Assembly (NCBI RefSeq): GCF_030345705.1
Contig: NZ_JAUASW010000001.1
Coordinates: 992,001-1,056,000 of the forward strand
DNA from: Pelomonas sp. SE-A7
Lineage (GTDB): Bacteria > Pseudomonadota > Gammaproteobacteria > Burkholderiales > Burkholderiaceae_C
DNA: 64,000 bases
Direction: 5' to 3'
Every line of letters begins with the position of its first letter. Position 1 is the stretch's first letter. Of the stretch, positions 25,602-34,995 are shown piece after piece. The translations under genes were made by a program, and so were the position numbers. The notes under the pieces were generated by a model, which saw only the letters and a list, made by a program, of their open reading frames with translations, was not told the DNA's origin and did not search any database.

Positions 25602-26090
25602 TCAGCGGTACTTGGCGTCTGCCTCCTTTTGGGCTGCGATCTGCGATTCGTACTTGTCGCCGACGGCCAGCAGCATGTCCTTGGTGAAGTACAGGTCGCC
25701 GCGCTTTTCGCCGTGGTATTCGAAGATGCTGGTCTCGACGATGGAGTCCACCGGGCAGCTTTCCTCGCAGAAGCCGCAGAAGATGCACTTGGTCAGGTCG
25801 ATGTCGTAGCGCGTTGTGCGGCGCGAGCCGTCGTCACGCACATCGGATTCGATGGTGATGGCCATCGCCGGGCACACGGCCTCGCAGAGCTTGCAGGCGA
25901 TGCAGCGCTCTTCACCGTTCTCGTAGCGGCGCAGCGCATGCAGGCCGCGGAAGCGCGGGCTCAGCGGCGTCTTCTCTTCCGGGAACTGCACCGTGATGTT
26001 GCGCGACAGGAAATGCCGGCCGGTCAGGGCCATGCCCTTGAACAGCTCGGTGAGCATGAAGCTCTTGAAGAAATGGGCGACTGAACTCAT
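25602..26090 (-). CDS. nuoI: NADH-quinone oxidoreductase subunit I
   Basis: Peripheral-arm ferredoxin-like subunit (162 residues) with the two [4Fe-4S] clusters N6a and N6b. Cysteine motifs: CIACKLCEAVCP and CIFCGFCEESCP, each completed by the other's last Cys. The ATG at 26090 (MSSVAHFFKSFML) is chosen over an in-frame start 39 bp earlier, because the N-terminal amphipathic helix of the family begins here and the longer form would overlap nuoH. Confidence 0.96.
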   Translation of the reverse strand: MSSVAHFFKSFMLTELFKGMALTGRHFLSRNITVQFPEEKTPLSPRFRGLHALRRYENGEERCIACKLCEAVCPAMAITIESDVRDDGSRRTTRYDIDLTKCIFCGFCEESCPVDSIVETSIFEYHGEKRGDLYFTKDMLLAVGDKYESQIAAQKEADAKYR

Positions 26091-26095
26091 TCCAA

Positions 26096-27193
26096 TCACT
26101 TCCAGATATTGAAGGGAGACTGGATCCACAAGCCGACAACGACCAGCCAGACCAGCGTCACAGGAATGAAGATCTTCCAGCCCAGACGCATGATCTGGTC
26201 ATAGCGGAAGCGGGGGAAGGTGGCGCGGACCCACAGGAAGCAGGTCACGACGAAGAAGGTCTTGCCGAACAGCCAGGCCCAGTTCCAGAACGCCATCGTG
26301 CTCTTGATGAAGGCCGGCGTCTCCATGCCCAGCAGGCTGAACGAGATCGGTGCCGACCAGCCGCCCAGGAACATCACCACCGCCAGGCAGGACACCAGGA
26401 TCATGTTGGCGTACTCGGCCAGGAAGAACATCGCGAAGGACATGCCCGAGTACTCGATCATGTGACCGGCCACGATCTCCGACTCGCCTTCCACCACGTC
26501 GAACGGGTGGCGGTTGGTCTCGGCCAGGCCGGAGATGAAGTAGACGATGAAGATCGGGAACAGCGGCAGCCAGTTCCAGGACAGGAACGGCAGGCCCATG
26601 GCAGCGAAGCGACCGGTCTCCTGCGAGGTGACGATGGTCGTCATGTTCATGCTGCCGGTGACCATCAGCACGATCACCAGGGCAAAGCCCATGGCGATTT
26701 CGTAGGACACCATCTGGGCCGAGGCGCGCAGCGCGCCCAGGAAGGCGTACTTCGAGTTCGAGGCCCAGCCGGCAATGATCACGCCATAGACCTCAAGCGA
26801 GGTGATGGCCATCAGGAACAGCAGGCCGGCGTTGACGTCGGCCACGGCGGCCTGCGGGCCGAAGGGCACGACCGCCCAGGCTGCCAGCGCCGGCATGATG
26901 GTCATGATGGGGCCGAGGAAGAACAGGCCGCGGTTGGCCTTGGCCGGCAGGATGATCTCCTTGAAGATCAGCTTGACCGCATCGGCGATGGGGGTCAGCA
27001 GGCCATAGGGGCCGACGCGGTTCGGGCCCGGACGGATCTGCGACCAGCCGATGGCCTTGCGCTCCCACAGCGTCAGGTAGGCCACGCAGAGCATCAGCGG
27101 TGCGACCACCGCGACGATCTTGACGAGGCTCCAGACCACGGGCCAGAGCCAGCCCAGTTGGGTCGCGCCGAGAAGGTAGAGCTTTTCGATCAT
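26096..27193 (-). CDS. nuoH: NADH-quinone oxidoreductase subunit H
   Basis: Eight-helix membrane subunit (365 residues) that forms much of the quinone-binding chamber. Landmarks are ERKAIGWSQIRPGPNRVGPYG near residue 48 and ETNRHPFDVVEGESEIVAG in the quinone cavity, with its cluster of conserved acidic residues. Gaps to neighbours are 13 bp (nuoG) and 5 bp (nuoI). Confidence 0.97.
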   Translation of the reverse strand: MIEKLYLLGATQLGWLWPVVWSLVKIVAVVAPLMLCVAYLTLWERKAIGWSQIRPGPNRVGPYGLLTPIADAVKLIFKEIILPAKANRGLFFLGPIMTIMPALAAWAVVPFGPQAAVADVNAGLLFLMAITSLEVYGVIIAGWASNSKYAFLGALRASAQMVSYEIAMGFALVIVLMVTGSMNMTTIVTSQETGRFAAMGLPFLSWNWLPLFPIFIVYFISGLAETNRHPFDVVEGESEIVAGHMIEYSGMSFAMFFLAEYANMILVSCLAVVMFLGGWSAPISFSLLGMETPAFIKSTMAFWNWAWLFGKTFFVVTCFLWVRATFPRFRYDQIMRLGWKIFIPVTLVWLVVVGLWIQSPFNIWK

Positions 27194-27206
27194 TGCTTTT
27201 CTCGCC

Positions 27207-29537
27207 TCACACCTTGGCCACGGTCAGCGACCCGAACATGGCGCCCAGGGCCTGCGTTTCGGCCAGGCCGGCCGGCACACGGATCACATTGGCCGGCAGG
27301 CCGGCGTCGAGCTTGGCCTTGAGCTGGGCCGAGCCCGCACCTTCCTGGCTGACCAGGATGGTGTTGGCGCCCTCGCCCAGACCCAGCTGCTGCCACAGCT
27401 GGGTCGACAGGGCGGCCACCGGTGCATTGCGGGCATCGGCGGTCAGTTGCAGCGAGGTGGCGTTGCGGACCAGGGCATCGGCGGCGTAGATGGGCACGTC
27501 GGCCAGGCGTTCGATGGCGCCGGCGGCGGCACCCGTCTGCACCGCGGCATTGCCGGCGTTGCTCAGGCGGCTCGTCAGGTCGGCATCGACGCCCAGGGCT
27601 TCGTTGCGGACTTGCTCGGAGCTCTCGTACTGGAAGCCCTGCAGGCCCAGCACATTGGCCAGCACGCGCAGGATCTTCCAACCCGGACGGGTCTCGCCCA
27701 GCGGCTTGACCACGCCGACGAAGCTCTGCAGCCGGCCCTCGGCATTGACAAAGCTGCCCGAGGTCTCGGTGAACGGAGCCGTCGGCAGCAGCACGTCGGC
27801 ATAGTCCAAGCCGGTCTTGAACGGGCTCATCACCACGACCATCTCGGCAGCTTCCAGCGCCTTGGCGGCGGCGGCCGGGTTGGCGGCGTCGTGCAGCGGA
27901 TCGGTGTTCAGCAGCAGCAGGGCCTTGGGAGCCTTGGCGCCGAGCATCTCGGCAGCGTTCAGGCCGCCCTGCCCCGGCTGGGCCTTGACCAGCTGGGCGC
28001 CCACCGTGTTGGCGGCGTCGCTCAGGTAGCCCACGGTGGCACCGGTCTTCTCGGCAATCCAGTTGGCCAGCGACAGCAGCTGCGCAGCCTGCGGATGCTG
28101 AGCAGCGGCATTGCCGAGCAGCACGGCCTTGCGGCTGCCACTCAGCAGCGAGGCGGCGATGCGCTTGGTGGCTTCAGAAGCGGTGGCGGCGACCGGAGCG
28201 GCGCTGCCGGAAGCTTCGGCGATGGCGGCGGCCACGCCAGCCAGCTCATCGACCCAGCGACTCGGCGCGGCGACCACGCGCTCGGCGACCGGCATCAACC
28301 AGTCGTCGGCAGCGCCGCCGAGGGCCGAGACCTTGGCACCGTGCCGAGCGGCCTGGCGCAGGCGCTGCGCGAACAGCGGGTGGTCCTTGCGCAGGAAGGA
28401 GCCGACGACGAAGGCGCGGTCCAGCGAACTCAGCGAGGCGATGCTCGTGCCCAGCCAACGGGCCTGGCCGGCTTCCGCCGCGTTGCCGAAATCGGCGTGA
28501 CGCAGGCGGTAGTCGACGTTTTCGCTGCCCAGGCCACGGGTGATGGCGGCCAGCAGGTGCAGCTCCTCGACCGTGCTGTGGGCCGAGCCGAGCGCGCCGA
28601 TGGCAGCGGCGCCATGGTCGTTCTTGATGCTCTTCAGGCCGTTGGCCACGTATTCCAGGGCCGTGGTCCAGTCGACGCTCTTCCAGGCGCCGCCCTGCTT
28701 GATCATCGGGGCGGTCAGGCGGGCATCGCTGTTCAAGGCCTCGTACGAGAAGCGGTCGCGGTCGGCGATCCAGCACTCGTTGACGTCCTCGTTCTCCAGC
28801 GGCACCACGCGCATCACCTGGTTGCCCTTGACCTGGACGACCAGGTTGGCGCCGGTGGAGTCATGCGGCGATACGCTCTTGCGGCGCGACAGCTCCCAGG
28901 TGCGGGCGCTGTAGCGGAAAGGCTTGCTGGTCAGCGCGCCGACCGGGCAGATGTCGATCATGTTGCCCGACAGCTCCGAATCGACCGTGCGGCCCACGAA
29001 GGTCTGGATCTCGCTGTGCTCGCCGCGATGGGCCATGCCCAGTTCCATCTGGCCGGCAATCTCCTGGCCGAAGCGCACGCAGCGGGTGCAGTGGATGCAG
29101 CGGCTCATCTCCTCCATGGAGACCAGCGGGCCGATGTTCTTGTGGAACACCACGCGCTTCTCTTCCGAGTAGCGCGACTTGCTGCCGCCGTAGCCCACGG
29201 CCAGGTCCTGCAGCTGGCACTCGCCGCCCTGGTCGCAGATCGGGCAATCCAGCGGATGGTTGATCAGCAGGAATTCCATGACGCCCTGCTGGGCCTTGAG
29301 CGCCTTGTCGCTCTTGGTGCGCACGATCATGCCCTGCGTCACCGGCGTGGCGCAGGCCGGCATCGGCTTGGGCGCCTTCTCCACGTCCACCAGGCACATG
29401 CGGCAGTTGGCGGCGATGGAGAGTTTCTTGTGATAGCAGAAATGCGGGATGTAGGTGCCGGCCTTCTCGGCCGCATGCATCACCATGCTGCCCTCAAGGA
29501 CCTCTACCTTCTTGCCGTCGAGTTCGATTTCAACCAT
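27207..29537 (-). CDS. nuoG: NADH-quinone oxidoreductase subunit G
   Basis: The largest peripheral-arm subunit, 776 residues from ATG 29537 (MVEIELDGKKVEV); an in-frame upstream extension into nuoF is rejected. The N-terminal ferredoxin domain binds a [2Fe-2S] cluster (CYHKKLS, NCRMC). A His-Cys [4Fe-4S] motif and CIHCTRCVRF follow (about 95-160). The remaining two thirds are a molybdopterin-oxidoreductase-like fold without the cofactor. The C-terminal part is Ala-rich and the least conserved of the operon. Confidence 0.96.
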   Translation of the reverse strand: MVEIELDGKKVEVLEGSMVMHAAEKAGTYIPHFCYHKKLSIAANCRMCLVDVEKAPKPMPACATPVTQGMIVRTKSDKALKAQQGVMEFLLINHPLDCPICDQGGECQLQDLAVGYGGSKSRYSEEKRVVFHKNIGPLVSMEEMSRCIHCTRCVRFGQEIAGQMELGMAHRGEHSEIQTFVGRTVDSELSGNMIDICPVGALTSKPFRYSARTWELSRRKSVSPHDSTGANLVVQVKGNQVMRVVPLENEDVNECWIADRDRFSYEALNSDARLTAPMIKQGGAWKSVDWTTALEYVANGLKSIKNDHGAAAIGALGSAHSTVEELHLLAAITRGLGSENVDYRLRHADFGNAAEAGQARWLGTSIASLSSLDRAFVVGSFLRKDHPLFAQRLRQAARHGAKVSALGGAADDWLMPVAERVVAAPSRWVDELAGVAAAIAEASGSAAPVAATASEATKRIAASLLSGSRKAVLLGNAAAQHPQAAQLLSLANWIAEKTGATVGYLSDAANTVGAQLVKAQPGQGGLNAAEMLGAKAPKALLLLNTDPLHDAANPAAAAKALEAAEMVVVMSPFKTGLDYADVLLPTAPFTETSGSFVNAEGRLQSFVGVVKPLGETRPGWKILRVLANVLGLQGFQYESSEQVRNEALGVDADLTSRLSNAGNAAVQTGAAAGAIERLADVPIYAADALVRNATSLQLTADARNAPVAALSTQLWQQLGLGEGANTILVSQEGAGSAQLKAKLDAGLPANVIRVPAGLAETQALGAMFGSLTVAKV

Positions 29538-29554
29538 GTTCTGTCCTGGCTCGC

Positions 29555-30895
29555 TCAGGCCGCCTTGGCGGTCGACTGGGCCTGTTCGATCATCTGCACG
29601 AACTCGTGCTTGAAGTGCTTGAGCATCGCCCGCACCGGCATCGCCGCGGCATCGCCGAGCGCGCAGATGGTGCGGCCCTGGATGTTGTCGGCGACCGAGT
29701 TCAGCAAAGCGATGTCCTCGGGACGGCCCTTGCCGTGGGCGATGCGCTCGATCACGCGGTGCATCCAGCCCGTGCCTTCGCGGCAGGGCGTGCATTGGCC
29801 GCAGCTCTCGTGGGCGTAGAAGTAGGCCAGGCGCAGCAGGCTGTTGACCATGCAGCGCGAGTCGTCCATCACGATGACGGCGCCCGAGCCCAGCATGGAG
29901 CCGGCCTTGGCGATGGAGTCATAGTCCATCGTGCACTGCATCATCACCTCGGCCGGCAGCACCGGCGCCGACGAGCCACCCGGGATCACGGCCTTGAGCT
30001 TGCGTCCGGTGCGCACACCGCCGGCCAGCTCCAGCAGCTTCTCGAACGGCGTGCCCAGCGGCACCTCGTAGTTGCCGGGCTTGTTGACGTCGCCCGAGAC
30101 CGAGAAGATCTTGGTGCCGCCGTTGTTGGGCTTGCCGATCTCCAGATAGGGCTGGCCACCGTTGCGGATGATCCAGGGCACCGCGGCAAAGGTCTCGGTG
30201 TTGTTGATCGTGGTCGGCTTGCCGTACAGGCCGAACGAAGCCGGGAACGGTGGCTTGAAGCGCGGCTGGCCTTTCTTGCCTTCCAGCGATTCGAGCAGGG
30301 CCGTCTCTTCGCCGCAGATGTAGGCGCCGAAACCATGGAAGGCATGCAGCTGGAAGCTGTAGTCCGAACCCATGATGTTGTCGCCGAGGAAGCCGGCGGC
30401 ACGGGCTTCTTCCAGGGCCGCCTCGAAGCGCTCGTAGACCTCGAAGATCTCGCCGTGGATGTAGTTGTAGCCGACCTTGATGCCCATGGCGTAGGCCGCG
30501 ATCGCCATGCCTTCGATGACGATGTGCGGGTTGTACATCAGGATGTCGCGGTCCTTGCATGTGCCAGGCTCGCCCTCGTCCGAGTTGCAGACCAGGTACT
30601 TCTGGCCCGGAAACTGGCGCGGCATGAAGCTCCACTTCAGGCCGGTGGGGAAGCCGGCGCCGCCACGGCCGCGCAGGCCCGAGGTCTTGACCTCGGCGAT
30701 CACCTGGTCCTGCGTCAGGCCCTCACCGCCGTCCTTGCCCAGGATCTTGCGCAGCGCGGCATAGCCGCCGCGGGCTTCGTAGTCCTTGAGGCTCCAGTTC
30801 TTGCCGTTCAGGTCGGCGTAGATCTGGGGACCGAGATGGCGGTCATGGAAACAGGTTTCGGAACCGGTGGCTTGGAATTTGGAAAGGTCCAGCAT
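29555..30895 (-). CDS. nuoF: NADH-quinone oxidoreductase subunit F
   Basis: NADH-oxidising flavoprotein subunit (446 residues). The FMN/NADH site is marked by GLRGRGGAGFPTGLKWSF near 75 and CNSDEGEPGTCKDR near 105. YICGEETALLESLEG lies mid-protein. The N3 [4Fe-4S] ligands are in ESCGQCTPCREGT plus a later Cys in RTICALGDAAA. Electron flow runs from here through NuoE/NuoG to NuoI. Confidence 0.97.
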   Translation of the reverse strand: MLDLSKFQATGSETCFHDRHLGPQIYADLNGKNWSLKDYEARGGYAALRKILGKDGGEGLTQDQVIAEVKTSGLRGRGGAGFPTGLKWSFMPRQFPGQKYLVCNSDEGEPGTCKDRDILMYNPHIVIEGMAIAAYAMGIKVGYNYIHGEIFEVYERFEAALEEARAAGFLGDNIMGSDYSFQLHAFHGFGAYICGEETALLESLEGKKGQPRFKPPFPASFGLYGKPTTINNTETFAAVPWIIRNGGQPYLEIGKPNNGGTKIFSVSGDVNKPGNYEVPLGTPFEKLLELAGGVRTGRKLKAVIPGGSSAPVLPAEVMMQCTMDYDSIAKAGSMLGSGAVIVMDDSRCMVNSLLRLAYFYAHESCGQCTPCREGTGWMHRVIERIAHGKGRPEDIALLNSVADNIQGRTICALGDAAAMPVRAMLKHFKHEFVQMIEQAQSTAKAA

Positions 30896-30907
30896 GCTCG
30901 CTTGCCC

Positions 30908-31414
30908 TCAGTTCTTGGCCGCGTGGGCCTTCAGCGTGTCGACCAGTTGGTCGAGGCGCTCATGGCTCATGAAGCTGCACATCTGGCGGTCGTTGACCAG
31001 CAGCACCGGCGCATCGGCACAGGCACCCTGGCATTCGCTCTTCTGCACGGTGATCAGGCCGTCGGCCGTCGTGCCGCCCTCTTCCACGCCCAGCTTGCTG
31101 CACAGGTGCTCCAGCGCCTGCTGGCCGCCGCGCAGCTGGCAAGGCAGGTTGGTGCAGACGTTCAGCTTGAACTGACCCAGCTTCTGCTGGTTGTACATGT
31201 TGTAGAAGGTCGTGACCTCATACACCGCGATCGCGGGCATGCCCAGGTAGGCCGCAATCGCGTCCTCGCTGGAACGGGACACATAGCCCTGCTCCTGCTG
31301 GACGATGCTCAGGCAGGCCATCACGGCCGACTGCTTTTGCTCGGCCGGGTACTTCGCGACCTCGCGGGCGAAGCGCGCCGCCGTGGCTTCGCTCAAGACG
31401 TATTCAGTGCTCAT
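30908..31414 (-). CDS. nuoE: NADH-quinone oxidoreductase subunit E
   Basis: Thioredoxin-like [2Fe-2S] subunit (168 residues) of the NADH dehydrogenase module. Cluster N1a ligands are in CTNLPCQLRG and, 30-40 residues on, ECQGACADAPV, the usual C-x4-5-C ... C-x3-C plan. Its ATG overlaps the nuoD stop by 4 bp. Confidence 0.96.
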   Translation of the reverse strand: MSTEYVLSEATAARFAREVAKYPAEQKQSAVMACLSIVQQEQGYVSRSSEDAIAAYLGMPAIAVYEVTTFYNMYNQQKLGQFKLNVCTNLPCQLRGGQQALEHLCSKLGVEEGGTTADGLITVQKSECQGACADAPVLLVNDRQMCSFMSHERLDQLVDTLKAHAAKN

Positions 31415-32664
31415 CGGTCAATCTCACCGAAAACAATGTCCATGGTGCCGATCACGGCCACCGCGTCGGCAATCATGTGGCCGCGCGACATCTCGTCCAG
31501 CGCTGCCAGGTGCGAGAAGCCCGGCGCGCGGATCTTCAGGCGGTAAGGCTTGTTGGCGCCGTCGCTGACGATGTAGATGCCGAACTCGCCCTTCGGGTGC
31601 TCGACCGCGGCATAGGCCTCGCCCTCGGGGACGCGGAAGCCTTCGGTGAACAGCTTGAAATGGTGGATCAGCTCTTCCATGTTCGACTTCATGTCGACAC
31701 GCGAAGGCGGCGCCACCTTGTGGTTGTCGGTGATGACCGGGCCGGGGTTCTTGCGCAGCCATTCCACGCATTGCTGGATGATGCGGTTGGACTGGCGCAT
31801 TTCTTCGACACGCACGACATAGCGGTCATAGGTATCGCCTTCCACGCCGACCGGCACGTCGAAGTCCATCTTGTCGTAGACGTCGTAGGGCTGGGTCTTG
31901 CGCAGGTCCCAGGCGATGCCGGAGCCGCGCAGCATGGCGCCGGTGAGGCCCAGGTTCAGCGCGCGCTCGGGGGTGACCACGCCGATGCCGACGGTCCGCT
32001 GCTTCCAGATCCGGTTGTCGGTCAGCAGGGTTTCGTAGTCGTCGACGTTCTTGGGGAAGCGCTTGCAGAAGTCGTCGATGAAATCCAGCAGCGAGCCCTG
32101 GCGGTTCGCGTTCAGCTGGGCGATCGCCTTGGCGTTCTTGATCTTGGAGACCTGGTACTGCGGCATCACATCCGGCAGGTCGCGGTAGACGCCACCCGGA
32201 CGGAAGTAGGCCGCGTGCATGCGCGCACCCGACACCGCCTCGTACATGTCGAACAGATCTTCCCGCTCGCGGAAGCAGTAGATCAGGATGTTCATCGCGC
32301 CGCAGTCCAGGCCATGGCAGCCCAGCCACAGCAGGTGGTTCAGCAGCCGGGTGATTTCGGCGAACATCACGCGGATGTACTGCGCGCGGATCGGCACCTC
32401 GATGCCCATCATCTTCTCGATGGCCAGGCAGTAGGCGTGCTCGTTGGCCATCATCGACACGTAGTCGAGACGGTCCATGTAGGGCAGCGACTGGATATAG
32501 GTCTTGCTCTCGGCCAGCTTCTCGGTGGCGCGGTGCAGCAGGCCGATGTGCGGGTCGGCGCGCTGGATGACTTCGCCGTCCAGCTCCAGCACCAGGCGCA
32601 GCACGCCGTGGGCGGCCGGATGCTGGGGACCGAAGTTCAGCGTGTAGTTCTTGATGTCGGCCAT
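31411..32664 (-). CDS. nuoD: NADH-quinone oxidoreductase subunit D
   Basis: The 49-kDa-type subunit (417 residues) that lines the quinone-reduction site with NuoB. Landmarks: FGPQHPAAHGVLRL at the N-terminus (the quinone-head His region), IGLLHRATEKLAE, SYLPYMDRLDYVSM-like segment, and a C-terminal GTMDIVFGEIDR. It is a separate gene from nuoC here, unlike the E. coli fusion. Confidence 0.97.
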   Translation of the reverse strand: MADIKNYTLNFGPQHPAAHGVLRLVLELDGEVIQRADPHIGLLHRATEKLAESKTYIQSLPYMDRLDYVSMMANEHAYCLAIEKMMGIEVPIRAQYIRVMFAEITRLLNHLLWLGCHGLDCGAMNILIYCFREREDLFDMYEAVSGARMHAAYFRPGGVYRDLPDVMPQYQVSKIKNAKAIAQLNANRQGSLLDFIDDFCKRFPKNVDDYETLLTDNRIWKQRTVGIGVVTPERALNLGLTGAMLRGSGIAWDLRKTQPYDVYDKMDFDVPVGVEGDTYDRYVVRVEEMRQSNRIIQQCVEWLRKNPGPVITDNHKVAPPSRVDMKSNMEELIHHFKLFTEGFRVPEGEAYAAVEHPKGEFGIYIVSDGANKPYRLKIRAPGFSHLAALDEMSRGHMIADAVAVIGTMDIVFGEIDR

Positions 32665-32667
32665 GTC

Positions 32668-33264
32668 TCAGATTCCGCCGTAGTTTTCTTCGCGGATCAC
32701 GCGCGGCGTGATTTCACGCGGCTCGATGGTCACCGGCTGGTAGATCACACGCTTCTGCTCGGCGTCGTAGCGCATCTCGACATGGCCCGAGGTCGGGAAG
32801 TCCTTGCGCATCGGATGGCCGATGAAGCCGTAGTCGGTCAGGATGCGGCGCAGGTCTTCGTGGCCTTCGAAGAGGATGCCGAACAGGTCGAAGGCTTCGC
32901 GCTCGAACCAGTTGGCGGCATTCCACACCGGGGTGACGGCCGCCACGCAGGGGAAGTCGTCATCGGCGGCGAAGACCTTGAGGCGCAGGCGCCAGTTCTT
33001 GCTGACCGACAGCAGGTGCGAGGACACGGCAAAGCGCGGGCCTTCGTAGCCCCCATTGCCGTAGTCGCTGTAGTCGAGACCGCAGAGGTCGATCAGCTGC
33101 TCGAACTTCAGCTCTGGGTGGTCGCGCAGCAGAGTCGCGACCTCCAGGTAGTCGGCGGGGTTCACGCGCAGGGTCAATTCGCCCAGGGCGCTCTTCAGCT
33201 CGACGATGCGCTCGCCGAGCGCGGCACGCAGGGCCGCTTCCAGGGTGTCGAGTTTGGTGCTCAT
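32668..33264 (-). CDS. nuoC: NADH-quinone oxidoreductase subunit C
   Basis: The 30-kDa-type hydrophilic subunit (198 residues) that packs on NuoD. The signature is ERETFDLFGI-like: here EREAFDLFGILFEGHEDLRRI, followed by DYGFIGHPMRKDFP. Overlaps the nuoB stop by 4 bp and ends 3 bp before nuoD, so all three are tightly coupled. Confidence 0.97.
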   Translation of the reverse strand: MSTKLDTLEAALRAALGERIVELKSALGELTLRVNPADYLEVATLLRDHPELKFEQLIDLCGLDYSDYGNGGYEGPRFAVSSHLLSVSKNWRLRLKVFAADDDFPCVAAVTPVWNAANWFEREAFDLFGILFEGHEDLRRILTDYGFIGHPMRKDFPTSGHVEMRYDAEQKRVIYQPVTIEPREITPRVIREENYGGI

Positions 33265-33740
33265 GCGCGGGCGATGGTGTTTTCGCGGCGGATCTTGGCC
33301 TGCAGCTGCAGGATGCCGTACAGCAGGGCTTCAGCCGTGGGCGGACAGCCCGGCACGTAGACGTCGACCGGCACGATGCGGTCGCAGCCCCGCACGACGG
33401 AATAGCTGTAGTGGTAGTAGCCGCCACCGTTGGCGCAGGAGCCCATGGAGAGCACCCAGCGCGGCTCGGCCATCTGGTCGTAGACCTTGCGCAGCGCCGG
33501 CGCCATCTTGTTGCACAGCGTGCCGGCCACGATCATCAGATCGGACTGGCGCGGGCTGGGACGAAACAGCATGCCGAAGCGGTCGATGTCGTAGCGCGCC
33601 GCACCGGCGTGCATCATCTCCACCGCGCAGCAGGCCAGACCGAAGGTCATCGGCCACAGCGAACCGGTCTTGGACCAGTTCATCAGCTTGTCGACCGAGG
33701 TGGTGACGAAGCCTTCCTTCAAAACGCCTTCAATGCCCAT
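33261..33740 (-). CDS. nuoB: NADH-quinone oxidoreductase subunit B
   Basis: PSST-type subunit (159 residues) holding the terminal [4Fe-4S] cluster N2 that hands electrons to quinone. Tandem cysteines are in FGLACCAVEMM, with the other ligands in MGSCANGGGYYHYSYSVV and VPGCPPTAEALL. The N-terminus MGIEGVLKEGFVTTS is the short betaproteobacterial form. Confidence 0.97.
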   Translation of the reverse strand: MGIEGVLKEGFVTTSVDKLMNWSKTGSLWPMTFGLACCAVEMMHAGAARYDIDRFGMLFRPSPRQSDLMIVAGTLCNKMAPALRKVYDQMAEPRWVLSMGSCANGGGYYHYSYSVVRGCDRIVPVDVYVPGCPPTAEALLYGILQLQAKIRRENTIARA

Positions 33741-33749
33741 TGCAATGCC

Positions 33750-34109
33750 TTATTCCCAATCCAGGGCGCCCTTTTTCCACTCGTAGGCGAAGCCCACGAC
33801 GAGGATGGCGAGGAAGATCATCATGGCCCAGAAACCTGTCGCGCCGATTTCACGCAGGGCCACGGCCCAGGGAAACAGGAAGGCGATTTCCAGGTCGAAC
33901 AGAATGAAGAGGATGGCCACGAGGTAGTAGCGCACATCGAACTTCATGCGCGCGTCTTCAAAGGCCTCGAAGCCGCATTCGTAGGGGGAGTTTTTGGCCT
34001 GATCCGGCCGGTTGGGACCGACGAGGTAGCCCAGGACCTGGGGGATGATCCCCACCGCTGCGCCGACCAAGATGAAGAGGATGACGGGTAGGTACTGATC
34101 CAGGCTCAC
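33750..34109 (-). CDS. nuoA: NADH-quinone oxidoreductase subunit A
   Basis: First gene of the complex I operon: 119 residues, three helices, with the conserved loop PYECGFEAFEDARMKFDVRYY between helices 1 and 2 that reaches the quinone cavity. Initiation is at GTG 34109. The 195 bp upstream to the tRNA hold no convincing promoter that I can name, so transcription may also arrive from secG through the tRNA. Confidence 0.95.
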   Translation of the reverse strand: MSLDQYLPVILFILVGAAVGIIPQVLGYLVGPNRPDQAKNSPYECGFEAFEDARMKFDVRYYLVAILFILFDLEIAFLFPWAVALREIGATGFWAMMIFLAILVVGFAYEWKKGALDWE

Positions 34110-34304
34110 AGCAGACGCTCTCGGTTGAACCGCCTGGTGACCTCCGGGTCATTCGGCGGCAAAAGCAACGGGCGCGCCGCCAGCAGACTTGCATCTGCTC
34201 ACGGACCGCGCCCGCCTTGTCCCCTGCAGCACTTACGCGCTGCGACAGGGCGCACGACCGGTAGCATAAGGGCTCCAGCCCTTTGCACCGACCGATTGAA
34301 GTTC

Positions 34305-34389
34305 TGGTGCCGTCGGCGAGACTCGAACTCGCACAGCTTTCGCCACTACCCCCTCAAGATAGCGTGTCTACCAATTTCACCACGACGGC
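34305..34389 (-). tRNA. tRNA-Leu (anticodon GAG)
   Basis: Folds as a class II tRNA: acceptor GCCGTCG/CGACGGC, D-arm with AAATTGGTAGACAC, anticodon loop TTGAGGG read as GAG (codons CUC/CUU), a long variable arm, T-arm GCGAG-TTCGAGT-CTCGC, and an encoded CCA end. Lies between secG and nuoA on the same strand. Confidence 0.95.
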
Positions 34390-34441
34390 CTGATTTCACA
34401 CTGCTCGGATCGCGTGAGGATTGCTCCCCGAACAGCCGCGC

Positions 34442-34449
34442 ATTCTATA
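34442..34449 (-). promoter_or_regulatory. Possible -10 region upstream of tRNA-Leu
   Basis: On minus the sequence TATAGAAT is followed by GCGCGG, a GC-rich discriminator of the kind seen at stringently controlled stable-RNA promoters; the tRNA starts about 46 nt further on. The -35 is poor (best window TCGGAG). It could also feed the nuo operon. Confidence 0.35.
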
Positions 34450-34552
34450 CCGATTCCAGGGGGTCTCCGAGGAGTTCGGACCACTTTCAACTGCCCTGCA
34501 TCAAGAGTCGATGCAGAGCTGTGCGAGCGGCGTTTCAAGGCCGCTTGCGATC

Positions 34553-34927
34553 TCAGTTCGAAGCAGCTGAGGCAGCCGGCAGAGCGGTCGGTACAGCGCT
34601 GGGAACAGCCGGCGTCGAAGCGGCATCAGCACCCGGTGCGGCGCGATCCAGCACGGTCTTTGCCGAATCGTTGGAAGCGGCCGTCGGGCGATAGTTGGCC
34701 ATATAGGCCAGGGCCAGCGTGCAGACGAAGAACAGCGTGGCGCAGACGGCCGTGCTGCGCGACAGGAAGTTGGCGCTGCCGGTGGCGCCGAACAGGCTGC
34801 CGGAGGCACCGCTGCCGAACGAAGCACCCATGTCAGCGCCCTTGCCTTGCTGGACCAGCACCAGGCCGATCATCACCAGCGCGCTCAGCAGTTGCACCAG
34901 CAGCACCAGGTTCATCATCATTTGCAT
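34553..34927 (-). CDS. secG: Preprotein translocase subunit SecG
   Basis: A 124-residue inner-membrane component of the SecYEG channel. Two helices (about residues 4-25 and 55-75) flank the conserved loop VLVQQGKGADMGASFGSGASGSLFGATGSANFLSR, quoted only by its ends. The C-terminal 45 residues are Ala/Pro/Ser-rich and disordered. ATG 34927 is preceded by GGAG at 8 nt. Located between tpiA and tRNA-Leu, a standard arrangement. Confidence 0.95.
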   Translation of the reverse strand: MQMMMNLVLLVQLLSALVMIGLVLVQQGKGADMGASFGSGASGSLFGATGSANFLSRSTAVCATLFFVCTLALAYMANYRPTAASNDSAKTVLDRAAPGADAASTPAVPSAVPTALPAASAASN

Positions 34928-34995
34928 TTCAATCACTCCAGGTTTTCATGAAGGACGCGCGACTGGCGCATCCGGAATTTTTTTGGCGCGGACTT

